Positions 17,589 to 26,573 are shown, counted from the first letter of the stretch. The stretch is DNA of 64,000 bases from CAWDXG01 sp963822115 (GCA_963822115.1 CAWGGM010000022.1:62001-126000), one strand, 5' to 3'. Program-made: numbers and translations. Notes: generated by a model not told the origin, from the letters alone.

Positions 17589-19877
17589 ATGACGTCGCGG
17601 TTTGTCGTCGGCTTCTACTGGCGGGAACGCCCGCAACAGGCCGATCCGATCGCTGCCGTGCAGGCGCTGATGCGCCGCTCGGAAGCGCTTGGCGGTCGGG
17701 TCGTCGCCTGGCACACCGACAGCGTCGCGTTCGACTTCGACGTGTTCGACGACGCGGTGGAGCTGGTGCTGGGCGAGCGCGAGGAAGGCGAAGCGGCAGA
17801 GCTTCCGCCTGGCCTGAGCGCGGGCATCGCGGCCGGCGAGCTGTCGGTCGTGCTGGGCGCCGGCTCGCAGGTGGCGCTGGCGAGCGGCGGCGCGCTGGTC
17901 CGCGCTGCGGCGCTGGCGCACATCGCGCGCGTCGGCGAGGTGCTGCTCGACCCCGAGCTCGGCGAGCTCGACACCGGCGAGGTGCTGCTGCGCGGCGCGC
18001 GCCTCGGCATGTTCGGCCGTTCGCGCGTGCGCGGCGTCCGGCTCGATCTCGCGCATCCGTGGCGCAGCGCCGTGGCAGAGGGCGTAACCCATCTGCAACC
18101 TGCGGGACGTGCCGGCAGCGCCCACGCCAGGCAGCTGGTGCTGGCAACAGGGCAGCTCGCCGTGGTTCGCGGCGATCGCGGCAGCGGCGGTTCGCGCTTG
18201 CTGGAGGATCTCGAAGACGAGCACGACTCGGCGCGCACGCTGCACATCGGTCCGTTCGCGGCAGGCGAGCCGCTGGGCGCGCTGGCGTTCGCGCTGTCGG
18301 CGGCGCAGGCCGAAGGCGTCGACAGCGCGGGGCTCGATCCGGTTGCAGAGGCGCTGCTCGAAGCGCTGCTGGGCGGCGAGGGGCTGGACGTGGACGCGGC
18401 GGCGACGCTGATCGGTGCGTGGCTGTGCATGAGCCCGGAGGCGCGCGGCGAGGCGCTGGTGGTGATCGACGACGCCGGCGAGGTGGACGCCGACACGCTC
18501 TCGGCGATCGCCGCGGCAGCCGTACAGCACAAGCTGCGCGTGGTCGCGCGCCTCGCTGCAGGCGCCGAGCTGCCGGAGTCGCTCGCCGAGCTGACCGTCT
18601 GCTCCGAGCTCGCGCTCGAGCCGCTGCATGGCGCGGAGGCGACCGAGCTGGCGCGCGCCGTCAGCGGCGGCAGCCTGGACGAGCGCGCCTCGCAGCGCTG
18701 GGGCCGGCGTGGCGGAGGCGTGCCGCTGGCCGTGCGCGAGGCGCTGGCCTCGAGCATCGAGGCGGGCGATCTGGTGTGGGACGGCGGGCAGCTGGCGGTG
18801 CGCGTGCGCAGCGCAGGCAGGGGACCGGACCACGATGCGCGGCACTGGATCGAGCAGCGGCTCGGCTTCGTCGCGGCGGAGGAACGCGCGCTGCTCGAGG
18901 CGCTCGCCGTGCTGGGCGGCGCGGCGCGCTCGGCCGACGTGCTCGGCCTGCTGGAACGGCTCGAAGATCCGCCCGAGGATCCCGACGCGGCGATCGTGCG
19001 GCTCACGCGCAATCGCTGGCTGTCGCGCCGCGGCGGAGGGCAGGTGCTTTCGCTGACCAGCGCCTCGCACCGCGACGTGCTGGTCGACTTGCTCGACCCG
19101 CCGCGTGCCGTGGAGCTGCACCGCGCGGCGGTCGATCTGCTGCTGGCTGGCCAGCGTCCACTGGCGCAGGGCTCGGCAGCGCTGCACGCGCTCCTGTCGG
19201 GCAACGCCGAGCAGGCGCGCACCCTGGCGCGGCGCGCCGGCGGCTCGGCGATGGTTGCGGGGCTCGAGGAGTCCGCCGCCGCGCTGCAGCGCTTCGCGCA
19301 GTATCTCGAGCTGCCGGCGCTCCCCGAGCGCGGGCTGGTCGGCATGTGGTCGAGATGGCTGCGCGTCGATCGCGCGCCGCTCAGCGAACCCCCGCCGGTC
19401 TCCGTCCGAACTACAGGCGCGCGCGCCGCGCTCGTTGGTGACGCCGAAGGCGCAGGGCAGGGAGCGAACGCGGCGCAGGCGCTCCGCGAAGGCGATCTGG
19501 ACACGGTGGACGAGCTGGTCGGGGAGCTGCGCAAGAGCGGCGAGCAGCAGCTGCTCGCCGATCGCCTGGCCGCGATGAGCGCCCTGGGCCGCGGCAAGAC
19601 CAGCGAAGCGCTCCGGCTGTTGCACGGAGTGCGCGAACAGGCGCGCCAGCTCGATCCCGTGCAGCGCTGCCGGGCCGCGCTGGCCTACGGCGTGGGCCTG
19701 ATGGCGGCGGGCCGCCCCGCCGAGGCGCTGCTCGAAGCGCTGGAAGGCCTGGCGCGCGCTCGCGAGGCGCAGGACCGGAGCGGCGAGCGCGCCTGCGCGC
19801 GCTTCCTCGCACAGCTGTCCCGCGCCGCCGAACAGCCGACCGCGGTCGCCGTGTGGGAGGGCGTCGCCGAAGGCTGA
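17589..19877 (+). CDS. Degenerate class III cyclase-homology / STAND-like ATPase protein
   Basis: 762 residues, no membrane helix. Residues about 1-150 follow the class III nucleotidyl cyclase pattern (SEALGGRVVAWHTDSVAFDF, then GLSAGIAAGELSVV and GGALVRAAALAHIARVGEVLL), but the first metal-binding Asp position reads VVGFYW, so cyclase activity is unlikely. Around 185-200 is a P-loop-like VVRGDRGSGGSRLL in which the Walker A Lys is Arg, followed by a Walker-B-like ALVVIDDAGEVD. The remainder is helical and TPR-like. The order matches the cyclase / AAA-type ATPase / TPR regulators common in Myxococcota, with both enzymatic modules decayed. It is probably a protein-interaction regulator. It lies 44 nt after pspA, which suggests an envelope-stress role. 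Confidence 0.65.
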   Translation: MTSRFVVGFYWRERPQQADPIAAVQALMRRSEALGGRVVAWHTDSVAFDFDVFDDAVELVLGEREEGEAAELPPGLSAGIAAGELSVVLGAGSQVALASGGALVRAAALAHIARVGEVLLDPELGELDTGEVLLRGARLGMFGRSRVRGVRLDLAHPWRSAVAEGVTHLQPAGRAGSAHARQLVLATGQLAVVRGDRGSGGSRLLEDLEDEHDSARTLHIGPFAAGEPLGALAFALSAAQAEGVDSAGLDPVAEALLEALLGGEGLDVDAAATLIGAWLCMSPEARGEALVVIDDAGEVDADTLSAIAAAAVQHKLRVVARLAAGAELPESLAELTVCSELALEPLHGAEATELARAVSGGSLDERASQRWGRRGGGVPLAVREALASSIEAGDLVWDGGQLAVRVRSAGRGPDHDARHWIEQRLGFVAAEERALLEALAVLGGAARSADVLGLLERLEDPPEDPDAAIVRLTRNRWLSRRGGGQVLSLTSASHRDVLVDLLDPPRAVELHRAAVDLLLAGQRPLAQGSAALHALLSGNAEQARTLARRAGGSAMVAGLEESAAALQRFAQYLELPALPERGLVGMWSRWLRVDRAPLSEPPPVSVRTTGARAALVGDAEGAGQGANAAQALREGDLDTVDELVGELRKSGEQQLLADRLAAMSALGRGKTSEALRLLHGVREQARQLDPVQRCRAALAYGVGLMAAGRPAEALLEALEGLARAREAQDRSGERACARFLAQLSRAAEQPTAVAVWEGVAEG

Positions 19878-19890
19878 CGGCGTGCGGCGG

Positions 19891-19929
19891 GGCGGGCGCT
19901 CCAGCCCGGCTCGGTGGTCGTCGCCCGCC
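19891..19929. terminator. Possible hairpin between convergent genes
   Basis: GGCGGGCG at 19891-19898 pairs with CGCCCGCC at 19922-19929, an 8-bp GC-only stem with a 23-nt loop and no T-run. It lies between the convergent stops at 19877 and 19932. Weak evidence. Confidence 0.25.
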
Positions 19930-19931
19930 GC

Positions 19932-20987
19932 CTAGCTCGCGCTGTCGTCGTCGATCGCCTCGTCTTCGCCTTCGGCCTGCTGCCAGACCTCGCGCAGGAT
20001 CTCGGCGACGGCTTCGTACAGGGCTTCGGGGATCTCGTCGCCGATCTCGAGCTCGGACAGGGCGCGGGCGACAGGCACGTCGCGGACGATCGGGATGTTC
20101 CACAGTCGCGCTGCGTCGATCATCTGTCGCGCCAGCTCGCCTTCGCCCTGCGCGACGACGCGCGGTGCGGCGTCGTCCTCGTCGGATTGTTCGTAGTGGA
20201 GGGCCGTTGCCAGGTGTGTAGGGTTCACGATGACCACCGTTGCGTCTTTCACTGCGGAAATGGTCGCGCCCCGCAGCACTTCCTGGTGTGCTTGCTTGCG
20301 CGCCTGTTTGATCTCCGGGTCGCCTTCCGACTCCTTGTACTCGCGCTTGACCTCGTCCTTGCTCATCTTCAGGCGCTTCTTCCACGACCAGTGCGTGATG
20401 AGCACGTCGAGCCCGGCGAGGGCCAGGCCGACCAGCGCCGCGATCCACAAGAGGTGACGCGACAGATCGGAAGCGACAATGGCCGCCGCGTTGACGTTGC
20501 CGATGGACGCGACGAGGTCGCCGCCGTGATCTTCGAGCAGCCGCACCGCGAGCCAGCCGACCACGAGCGCGCCGACCAGCGAGCGGAACACGCCCAGGAT
20601 GCGCTGCCAGTTGAAGATGTTCTTCATCCCCGTGATGGGGTTGGCCTTGGACAGATCGGGCGCGAGCTTCTTCGTGGCGACGATGCCGCCGGTCTGCACG
20701 AAGCCGACCACGGCGCTGACCAGCGCCGCCGCGGCGATCAGCGGCACCGACAGGGTGAGCACGTCCAGCGCGAGCTGCATGGGCGAGAACGCCGGCATCG
20801 GCCGCTCCAGAGCCTGGTGCACCAGCGCCGTCGCGCGCCCCGCGGTAGCCGCGACGGCCGCCGGCGCCAGCGTGATGGCGACGACGAAGCCCGCGGCCTG
20901 GACCAGGGCCGCCGAGATCGGGCTGTCGCCCTCCTCGCGCGCCTTCCTGAGGCGCTTTGGGGTCGGTTCCTCGGTCTTGTCGCTCAC
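19932..20987 (-). CDS. sctU: Type III secretion export switch protein, FlhB/SctU family (orphan)
   Basis: 351 residues starting MSDKTEEPTPKRLRKAREEG, the family's hallmark N-terminus. Hydrophobic segments lie at about 27-50, 75-98, 132-152 and 178-198 (four helices), then a basic linker KKRLKMSKDEVKREYKES and a cytoplasmic domain. The autocleavage motif NPTH is at 255-258, in the context VVIVNPTHLATALHY. In type III systems this protein sits in the export gate, and self-cleavage between Asn and Pro switches substrate class. The C-terminal tail is acidic. Neighbours are unrelated: no SctR/S/T/V, ring, needle or flagellar gene is in the window. It may act with an apparatus encoded elsewhere. 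Confidence 0.9.
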   Translation of the reverse strand: MSDKTEEPTPKRLRKAREEGDSPISAALVQAAGFVVAITLAPAAVAATAGRATALVHQALERPMPAFSPMQLALDVLTLSVPLIAAAALVSAVVGFVQTGGIVATKKLAPDLSKANPITGMKNIFNWQRILGVFRSLVGALVVGWLAVRLLEDHGGDLVASIGNVNAAAIVASDLSRHLLWIAALVGLALAGLDVLITHWSWKKRLKMSKDEVKREYKESEGDPEIKQARKQAHQEVLRGATISAVKDATVVIVNPTHLATALHYEQSDEDDAAPRVVAQGEGELARQMIDAARLWNIPIVRDVPVARALSELEIGDEIPEALYEAVAEILREVWQQAEGEDEAIDDDSAS

Positions 20988-21039
20988 GGCGCCTGCCCTC
21001 TAGTCGACTGATCCACAGCTCCGGTTGCGCGGAAAGGGG

Positions 21040-21170
21040 AGACGGACCAACCGCCAAGACGCCAAGAGCGCCAAGGGATTGGGGAGAGGGAAACCAACCG
21101 CCAAGAGCGCCTGCCTCGCAGCCCCCAAATGCCAGGCGTCCTTGGCGCCTTGGACGGTTCCCTCCTCCCG
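21040..21170. repeat. Dispersed intergenic repeat, copy 3 (CCGCCAAGACGCCAAG)
   Basis: Contains AACCGCCAAGACGCCAAG, GAGCGCCAAGG and a second AACCGCCAAGAGCGCC, then the inverted counterpart GTCCTTGGCGCCTTGGAC. The inverted elements could fold into a hairpin. It lies between two minus-strand genes (sctU upstream end and the metalloprotease 3' end). It shares the CCGCCAAG core with the repeats near 586 and 16560. Confidence 0.6.
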
Positions 21171-21189
21171 CGAGTGGACGCGACGCGGA

Positions 21190-22353
21190 TCAGAACGTCG
21201 GCAGGATCGGCAGGCCTCTACCGCCCGTGGCGCGCCAGGCGTTGGCCGTCTGTTGGATGACCGGGATGCGCAGCTGGGGCGCGGGGTGGGAGCGATCGAA
21301 GCCGAACAGGATGTCGAGCGGGCTGAGCTGCTCGACGCCCTCGAAGAACTGCATGGTCAGGATGGCGCCCTCGTCGGTCCAGTGGGTGCCCTGTCGCGCG
21401 CCGGCGGTGAGCATGTTGTTGGTGCCGGCCGCGTCGGCGGCGAACTCGTTGGGCTGGTTGAACAGCGGTACTGCGCTGGACAGCACGCGCCCGATCTCCT
21501 GCGGGTCGAGCCCGCCGCGCCCGGTGCACGACAGGTGACCGAGATAGTGGTGCGCCAGCTCGTGGCCGAGCACGAACGCCACCTGTTCATCGAACAGCAC
21601 GTGCTGGCGCGCGACGCGGGTGGGGTTCACCTGCTGCGTCGGATTGAAGAAGCCGGCAGGGGGCTGCACGATCGGCTTTTTCGGCTGCTGGTACTTGGCG
21701 ATCAGCTGGATGTACTGCTGCGTCTTGTTCGTGTGGAACATCTCGTCGGTGCTCTTCGCGTTGGCGAGGTGCGCCTCGATGTCGAGCAGGCCGTCGGTGA
21801 TGGTCATCAGCGCCTTGCCGTCCTGCGTGCAGGCAGCAAACGCGTTCACCTCGCCCGGCGCGCTGTCGACGACGAGCGGGACGTTCTGCACGCGCTGCTG
21901 CTGCGCGGCCGGCAGCGCGGCCACCAGCTCGCCCAGGATCTGCTTTGCGCGGGCGCGCTCCCACTGGACGTTGTTGGCGTTGATCGGATCGTAGGCGACG
22001 GGCGCCTGCGGCGCGGCCGGTGCCGTGGTCGGCGCCGGTCCGGGTGGCGGCTGGGCCGGGTAGGGCTGCTGCGGATATTGCCCGGGCTGGGCGTAGCCCG
22101 GCGGACGCTGGGCGGGATACTGCCCCTGCGGGTACTGCCCCGGCGGGTACTGCCCCTGCGGGTACTGCCCCTGCGGGTACTGCCCCTGCGGGTACTGCTG
22201 CGGGTACTGCGCGTACTGCCCCGGTGGGTACTGCCCCTGCGCGTAGCCCGGAGGGGGCTGCTGCGGATACTGGACCGGCCGGGAATTGTTGCAGCCGGCG
22301 AGCAGAAGGGCCGCGACTGCGGCGGCGCGCCACGAAGCGGGTGGGACCGACAT
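21190..22353 (-). CDS. M48-like zinc metalloprotease lipoprotein with Pro/Gln/Tyr repeat linker
   Basis: 387 residues from ATG at 22353. The signal peptide MSVPPASWRAAAVAALLLAGC has a canonical lipobox LAGC. Residues about 28-110 are a low-complexity PQGQYPQGQY linker encoded by imperfect 15-bp repeats, likely a flexible tether. The catalytic part contains HELAHH (HExxH zinc site) preceded by FVLGHELAHHYLGHLSC. NEFAADAAGT about 30 residues later supplies the third ligand Glu, as in M48-type proteases. It is expected in the periplasm or at the cell surface as a housekeeping protease. About 107 bp separates it from the antiporter gene upstream on the same strand. Confidence 0.82.
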   Translation of the reverse strand: MSVPPASWRAAAVAALLLAGCNNSRPVQYPQQPPPGYAQGQYPPGQYAQYPQQYPQGQYPQGQYPQGQYPPGQYPQGQYPAQRPPGYAQPGQYPQQPYPAQPPPGPAPTTAPAAPQAPVAYDPINANNVQWERARAKQILGELVAALPAAQQQRVQNVPLVVDSAPGEVNAFAACTQDGKALMTITDGLLDIEAHLANAKSTDEMFHTNKTQQYIQLIAKYQQPKKPIVQPPAGFFNPTQQVNPTRVARQHVLFDEQVAFVLGHELAHHYLGHLSCTGRGGLDPQEIGRVLSSAVPLFNQPNEFAADAAGTNNMLTAGARQGTHWTDEGAILTMQFFEGVEQLSPLDILFGFDRSHPAPQLRIPVIQQTANAWRATGGRGLPILPTF

Positions 22354-22460
22354 GGACAGAGAATAGTCCCGGCTGGGGGAAAGGGCAGCCGGTAGTACGC
22401 GGATTGGACGGTCGGGCGCGGTTGTCGATTCAGCCGCCGGCCGGCCGCTCTGTGCAGCCG

Positions 22461-23402
22461 TCAGCCGAGCACGATCAGCCCTACCAGGAAGCTCAAATAC
22501 GTTGCCGTCAGCAGCGCGCCCTCCAGCCGGGTCACGCGCCGCGAGCGCCGGAGCGACCAGACGCAGAACACCGTCAGCGCCAGCATCGTTCCGAGGTCGA
22601 GCCGCATGTCGTGCAGGCTGCCGTGCAGGGGGGCGACCAGCCCGGTTGCACCCAGGATCAGCAGCACGTTGAAGATGTTCGAGCCGATCACGTTGCCGAT
22701 CGCCAGCTCCGAATGACCCCGCAGCGCCGCCACCAGCGACGCCGCGAGCTCCGGCAACGACGTGCCGATGGCCACCACGGTCAGTCCGATCACCCGTTCG
22801 CTCATGCCGAAGTGGTGGGCTAGCCCGACCGCGCCGCCGACGAACACCTTGCCGCCGACGAGCAGCACCGCGAGCCCCAGCACCGCCAGCCCCGAGAGTG
22901 CGAGCCGGTTGCTCTTTCCCGGCAGATCCGGCTCCTGATCTCCGCTGTCCGATGCAGGCCTCGCCCAGCGCAGCGTCGCGTAGGTGAAGCCGAAGGCGCC
23001 GGCGAGAAAGCCCAGCGCGACCAGTCGACCCGCGACGCCGTGCAACAGGATCAGCGGTAGGAGAGCGCTTGCCAGAAGCAGCACCGGCAGCTCGCGACGC
23101 GCCAGCGAAGAGTCGACCCGCGGCGGGGCGATGAGCGCGGTCAGGCCGAGGATCAGTCCGATGTTCGCGATGTTCGAGCCGATCACGTTGCCCAGCGCGA
23201 TCTGCGGCTTGCCTTCCAGCCCGGAGAGCATGCTCACGGCCAGCTCCGGTGCCGAGGTGCCGTACGAGATCACCGTCAGGCCTACGACCAGGGGGCTGAC
23301 CCCGAAGGCCCGCGCCAGCCCCGCGCCGCCGCGCACCAGCCACTCCGCACCGAAGTAGAGCAGGATTCCGCCGAGCAGCAGCAGGCCGACGTGTACGAGC
23401 AT
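22461..23402 (-). CDS. Calcium/sodium antiporter (YrbG/CaCA family)
   Basis: 313 residues, about ten hydrophobic helices and the two inverted alpha-repeat signatures of the Ca2+:cation antiporter superfamily: YGTSAPELAVS with ALGNVIGSNIANIGLILG in the first half, and IGTSLPELAASLVA with AIGNVIGSNIFNVLLILG in the second. The acidic residues in the two GTSxPE motifs bind the cation. It exports Ca2+ (or exchanges K+/Na+) across the cytoplasmic membrane. The length is normal for the family. Its start at 23402 lies back to back with the phospholipase D gene, so 23403-23535 should hold divergent promoters. Confidence 0.92.
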   Translation of the reverse strand: MLVHVGLLLLGGILLYFGAEWLVRGGAGLARAFGVSPLVVGLTVISYGTSAPELAVSMLSGLEGKPQIALGNVIGSNIANIGLILGLTALIAPPRVDSSLARRELPVLLLASALLPLILLHGVAGRLVALGFLAGAFGFTYATLRWARPASDSGDQEPDLPGKSNRLALSGLAVLGLAVLLVGGKVFVGGAVGLAHHFGMSERVIGLTVVAIGTSLPELAASLVAALRGHSELAIGNVIGSNIFNVLLILGATGLVAPLHGSLHDMRLDLGTMLALTVFCVWSLRRSRRVTRLEGALLTATYLSFLVGLIVLG

Positions 23403-23535
23403 GCGACAGTGTACGGATCAATCGGACTCGTCGAGCCCCGGCACCAGCCGTCATCTTTGGCCCCCCCTACGCTCCAGCGCAACCCCCGCGCAGGAAAGGC
23501 TGCCCGGGCGGCCACCCGGGGTAAGCTCGGTCGCC

Positions 23536-24714
23536 GTGCCCCCGTTCGAGCTACTCCGCCAGGGACAGCGCGTCCCGAAAAGCCTGCGCCTGGTGCGCGA
23601 GCACTTCGTGGAGGGCAACCACATCTGGCTGCTGCGCAACGGAGCCGAGGCCTTCCCGTCCATGCTCGAGGCGATCGAGGGCGCGGAGCGCCAGGTGCTG
23701 CTCGAGATGTACTGGTTCGCGTCCGACGACATCGGGCGCAAGTTTGCCCGGGCGCTTGCGGACGCCGCAGCACGCGGCGTCGAGGTGGCACTGATCTACG
23801 ACTCGCTCGGTTCGTGGGAGAGCGACATCGGCATGTTCGACGACCTCGCGCGGGCGGGTGTCAAGGTGCTCGAGTTCAACCCCATCATGCCGTGGCACAA
23901 GCGTTTCCGTCTGGCAAAGCTCACGCGGCGCGACCACCGCAAGATCCTCGTCGTCGACGGGCAGATCGGCTTCACGGGCGGCATCAACATCGCCGACCCG
24001 TGGCTGCCCGAGGACAGCGACGGCCACGGCTGGCGCGACGACATGGCGCGGCTCGAGGGGCCGGTCGTCGCCGGGCTCGCCGAGATCTTCCTGCGCAACT
24101 GGTACCGCGAGAGCGACGTGCAGCTGGCCCGCCTGTCCAGGGCGGGGGAGCCGAAGGCCCACCGTCCGCAGAAGGTCCGCGTGCTGGGCGAGAACTTCTC
24201 CGCGCACCGCCGCGAGATCGTCCGCGCCTATCTCAAGAACCTGTACCGCGCCGAGCGGCGGGTCTGGATCGCGAACTCGTATTTCCTGCCGGACCGCATG
24301 GTGGTGCGAGCGCTGAAGCGAGCCGCCCGCCGCGGCGCCGACGTGCGCGTGCTCGTGCCGGGAGTGAGCGACGTGGAAATCGTCCGCCACGCCAGCCGCG
24401 CCATGTGGGGCGGCTTGATGCGCAATGGCGTGCGCATCTTCGAGTGGCAGAAGAACATGCTGCACGCCAAGACCGCCGTCATCGACGGGCGTTGGAGCAC
24501 GATCGGGACCTTCAACATGGATGCGCGTTCGCTCCGTTCCAATCTGGAAGTGAACGTCGCCGTCTCCGACGAGGGGTTTGCCGCGGTCATGGAGCAGTCC
24601 TTCGAGCGGGATCTGGAATCCAGCCGCGAGGTCGACTCCCACGAGTTCCTGTTCCGCCCGCTCGGCGACCGGCTGCTCGAGCTCGTTTTCTACAGGTTCC
24701 GCAAGCTGCTGTAG
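23536..24714 (+). CDS. Cardiolipin synthase / phospholipase D family protein
   Basis: 392 residues from GTG 23536, chosen because the sequence before VPPFELLRQG reads as noise and because a start at 23401 would overlap the divergent gene. Two HKD motifs are intact: HRKILVVDGQIGFTGG in the first half and HAKTAVIDGRWSTIGTFN in the second, the paired catalytic sites of the superfamily. GIN(IAD) and FNMDARS follow the motifs as in bacterial cardiolipin synthases (ClsB-type, without N-terminal membrane helices). Likely reaction: phosphatidyl transfer at the cytoplasmic membrane. The next gene begins 38 nt downstream on the same strand. Confidence 0.88.
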   Translation: MPPFELLRQGQRVPKSLRLVREHFVEGNHIWLLRNGAEAFPSMLEAIEGAERQVLLEMYWFASDDIGRKFARALADAAARGVEVALIYDSLGSWESDIGMFDDLARAGVKVLEFNPIMPWHKRFRLAKLTRRDHRKILVVDGQIGFTGGINIADPWLPEDSDGHGWRDDMARLEGPVVAGLAEIFLRNWYRESDVQLARLSRAGEPKAHRPQKVRVLGENFSAHRREIVRAYLKNLYRAERRVWIANSYFLPDRMVVRALKRAARRGADVRVLVPGVSDVEIVRHASRAMWGGLMRNGVRIFEWQKNMLHAKTAVIDGRWSTIGTFNMDARSLRSNLEVNVAVSDEGFAAVMEQSFERDLESSREVDSHEFLFRPLGDRLLELVFYRFRKLL

Positions 24715-24752
24715 GCGGGCCGACTGGGCCGCCACGCCTGTCGTGCTATTCC

Positions 24753-25289
24753 ATGGCCGTGGAGCGCCCTATCCGCTGTGACCTCGCCCAGCTGGCGCGC
24801 AAGTACCGCGCGCTCGGCGAGCTCAGGCAGGGCGCACACCACGCCCCGGCGATTCCCTCCGGGCTCCGCGAGCTCTCGCGCGAGTTCCCGGGTGCGCTGC
24901 GCGAGCTGGACATGTTGCCGCTCGACGAGATCCATCGCCGCGCCGAAGCGCTGGAGGCGGCCGCGCGTGCCGGCCACGCCGAGCCCTGGATGGAGTGGCT
25001 CTGCGCCTACCACGCCGCGATGCGCGCTGCGCTCCACGTCAAGCGTCGCCTTGCCGGAGCGCGCGGCATCGACGGACAGAGCGCGCTCGAGCTGGCGCGC
25101 GAAGCGAGCCGCGCTGCCGGCTACCCCTGTGACAGCGATTTCGTCCACGCCGTCGCGCGGCCGCGCGCGGGGCGGCTCAACACGGTGGTGTTCGAACGCA
25201 TCGAGGCCGACTTCGGCGTCCGCTCCGGCAGCATCTGGCAAAGCCTGTTTCCCGAGCGGCGGCCACTGCCGCACCGTCACGCACCATGA
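24753..25289 (+). CDS. Conserved-looking hypothetical protein, 178 aa
   Basis: Starts MAVERPIRCDLAQLARKYRALGELR. Mostly helical, rich in Arg/Ala/Glu, no signal peptide or membrane segment, with WMEWLCAYHAAMRAAL in the middle and SIWQSLFPERRP near the end. No family recognised. Its stop overlaps the ATG of the FemAB-like acyltransferase (ATGA at 25286-25289), so the two are translationally coupled and may act together. Confidence 0.75.
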   Translation: MAVERPIRCDLAQLARKYRALGELRQGAHHAPAIPSGLRELSREFPGALRELDMLPLDEIHRRAEALEAAARAGHAEPWMEWLCAYHAAMRAALHVKRRLAGARGIDGQSALELAREASRAAGYPCDSDFVHAVARPRAGRLNTVVFERIEADFGVRSGSIWQSLFPERRPLPHRHAP

Positions 25290-26464
25290 CCAGCGAAAAG
25301 GCGTCCGACACCGCGCTCGAGCTCCGGAGCTACGAGTCGATCCGCGACCTCGGTCGCGAGCAGTGGACGGCCCTCGCGGGCTCCGACGCGCCACCGTTCC
25401 TGTCGTTCGACTGGCTCGACGCGCTGGAGCAGACCGGCTGCGTGCGACCCGAGCGCGGTTGGATGCCCATGCACCTCGGTATGTGGCAGGGCGAGCGGCT
25501 GGTCGCGGCAGCGCCCGCCTACATCAAGGGCAACAGCGAGGGCGAGTTCGTCTTCGATCACAGCTTTGCCCACTTCGCCGAGTCCCGCCTGCACATCGAC
25601 TACTACCCGAAGCTGATCGTCGCGGTGCCGTTCACGCCTGCGACCGGACCACGCCTGCTGGTCGCTTCCGGCGTGGACGAGGACGCGCTGCACGGCGCGT
25701 TCGCCGCCGGGCTCGAGCAGCTCTGCGAGCGGCTGGGTCTGTCCGGCGCGCACGTGCTGTTTCCCCCGCGCGCCGAGGCGGAGCTGCTGTCCGGGGCGGG
25801 CCTCGTGCACCGCTACGGCCTGCAGTTCCACTGGCACAACGCCGGCTACTCGAGCTTCGATGACTTTCTCGCCCGCTTCAGCTCCAAACGCAGAAACCAG
25901 ATCCGCCGCGAGCGCCGCGAGATGGAAACGCAGGGCATCGACTTCCAGCTTCTTAGCGGCAGCGACATCGACACCGAGGCCGTCGACGTCATGTTCGAGT
26001 TCTACCGATCCACGGTCGAGAAGTTCTACTGGGGACGCCAGTACCTCAACCGCAATTTCTTCCACGAGGTGGCGTCGCGCATGCCTGACTCGCTGCACTT
26101 CGTGCTGGCGCGCGAGCGCTCGTCGGGCCGTGCGCTGGGCGGCGCGTTCAACCTGGTCGGCGCCGGCGCGCTCTACGGTCGCTACTGGGGCGCCAGCGAG
26201 GAGCGCCCCTTTCTGCACTTCAACGTCTGCTACTACCAGGGCATCGAGGACGCGATCGCGCGCGGCCTGTCGCTGTTCGAGCCGGGCGCAGGCGGCGAGC
26301 ACAAGCTCGCCCGCGGCTTCGAGCCGACCCTCACGCACAGCGCGCACGTGTTTGCGGATCCGCGCCTCGACCACGCCGTGCGTGACTACTGCGCCCGCGA
26401 GCGCCAGGCCCTCGACGAACACATCGCCGACTCGCGCCGCGATCCAGTGCTCAAGCCGCTGTGA
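25286..26464 (+). CDS. GNAT/FemAB-like acyltransferase (PF04339-type)
   Basis: 392 residues, soluble. Seen: PFLSFDWLDALEQTGCV near the N-terminus, HLGMWQGERLVAAAPAYIKGNSEGEF, HSFAHFAES, LQFHWHNAGYSSFDDFLARFSSKRRNQIRRERRE (the SKRRxxIRRER patch is characteristic), then WGRQYLNRNFF and the late GRYWGASEERPFLHFNVCYYQGIEDAI motif. This is the peptidoglycan-biosynthesis-like FemAB_like/GNAT family. Members are predicted to transfer an acyl or aminoacyl group; the substrate is not known. Coupled to the preceding hypothetical gene. Confidence 0.85.
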   Translation: MTSEKASDTALELRSYESIRDLGREQWTALAGSDAPPFLSFDWLDALEQTGCVRPERGWMPMHLGMWQGERLVAAAPAYIKGNSEGEFVFDHSFAHFAESRLHIDYYPKLIVAVPFTPATGPRLLVASGVDEDALHGAFAAGLEQLCERLGLSGAHVLFPPRAEAELLSGAGLVHRYGLQFHWHNAGYSSFDDFLARFSSKRRNQIRRERREMETQGIDFQLLSGSDIDTEAVDVMFEFYRSTVEKFYWGRQYLNRNFFHEVASRMPDSLHFVLARERSSGRALGGAFNLVGAGALYGRYWGASEERPFLHFNVCYYQGIEDAIARGLSLFEPGAGGEHKLARGFEPTLTHSAHVFADPRLDHAVRDYCARERQALDEHIADSRRDPVLKPL

Positions 26465-26536
26465 TGGACGGGGCTGCTCCCCAACGGAACACGTCGCGGC
26501 GCGCCGCCGTGCTCGCTGCCGCTGCGCGCGGCGGGT

Positions 26537-26565
26537 CCCCCAGGCGCGCGTCCCGCGCGCGGGGG
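26537..26565. terminator. Likely bidirectional terminator hairpin
   Basis: CCCCC (26537-26541), a two-base bulge, then GCGCGCG (26544-26550) pairs with CGCGCGC (26554-26560) and GGGGG (26561-26565), leaving a 3-nt loop. It lies between the convergent stops at 26464 and 26574. No T-tract is visible. Confidence 0.45.
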
Positions 26566-26573
26566 TCCCGAGC

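Noticed and set aside
16659..19625. Very long antisense open frame (988 codons) on the minus strand
   Set aside because: It lies opposite pspA and the cyclase-like gene, both of which have recognisable motifs. The antisense product is Arg/Ala/Ser-rich noise, expected at very high GC.
22096..22260. Tandem DNA repeat as a separate element
   Set aside because: The repeats are in frame and encode the PQGQY linker of the metalloprotease lipoprotein; they are part of that gene.
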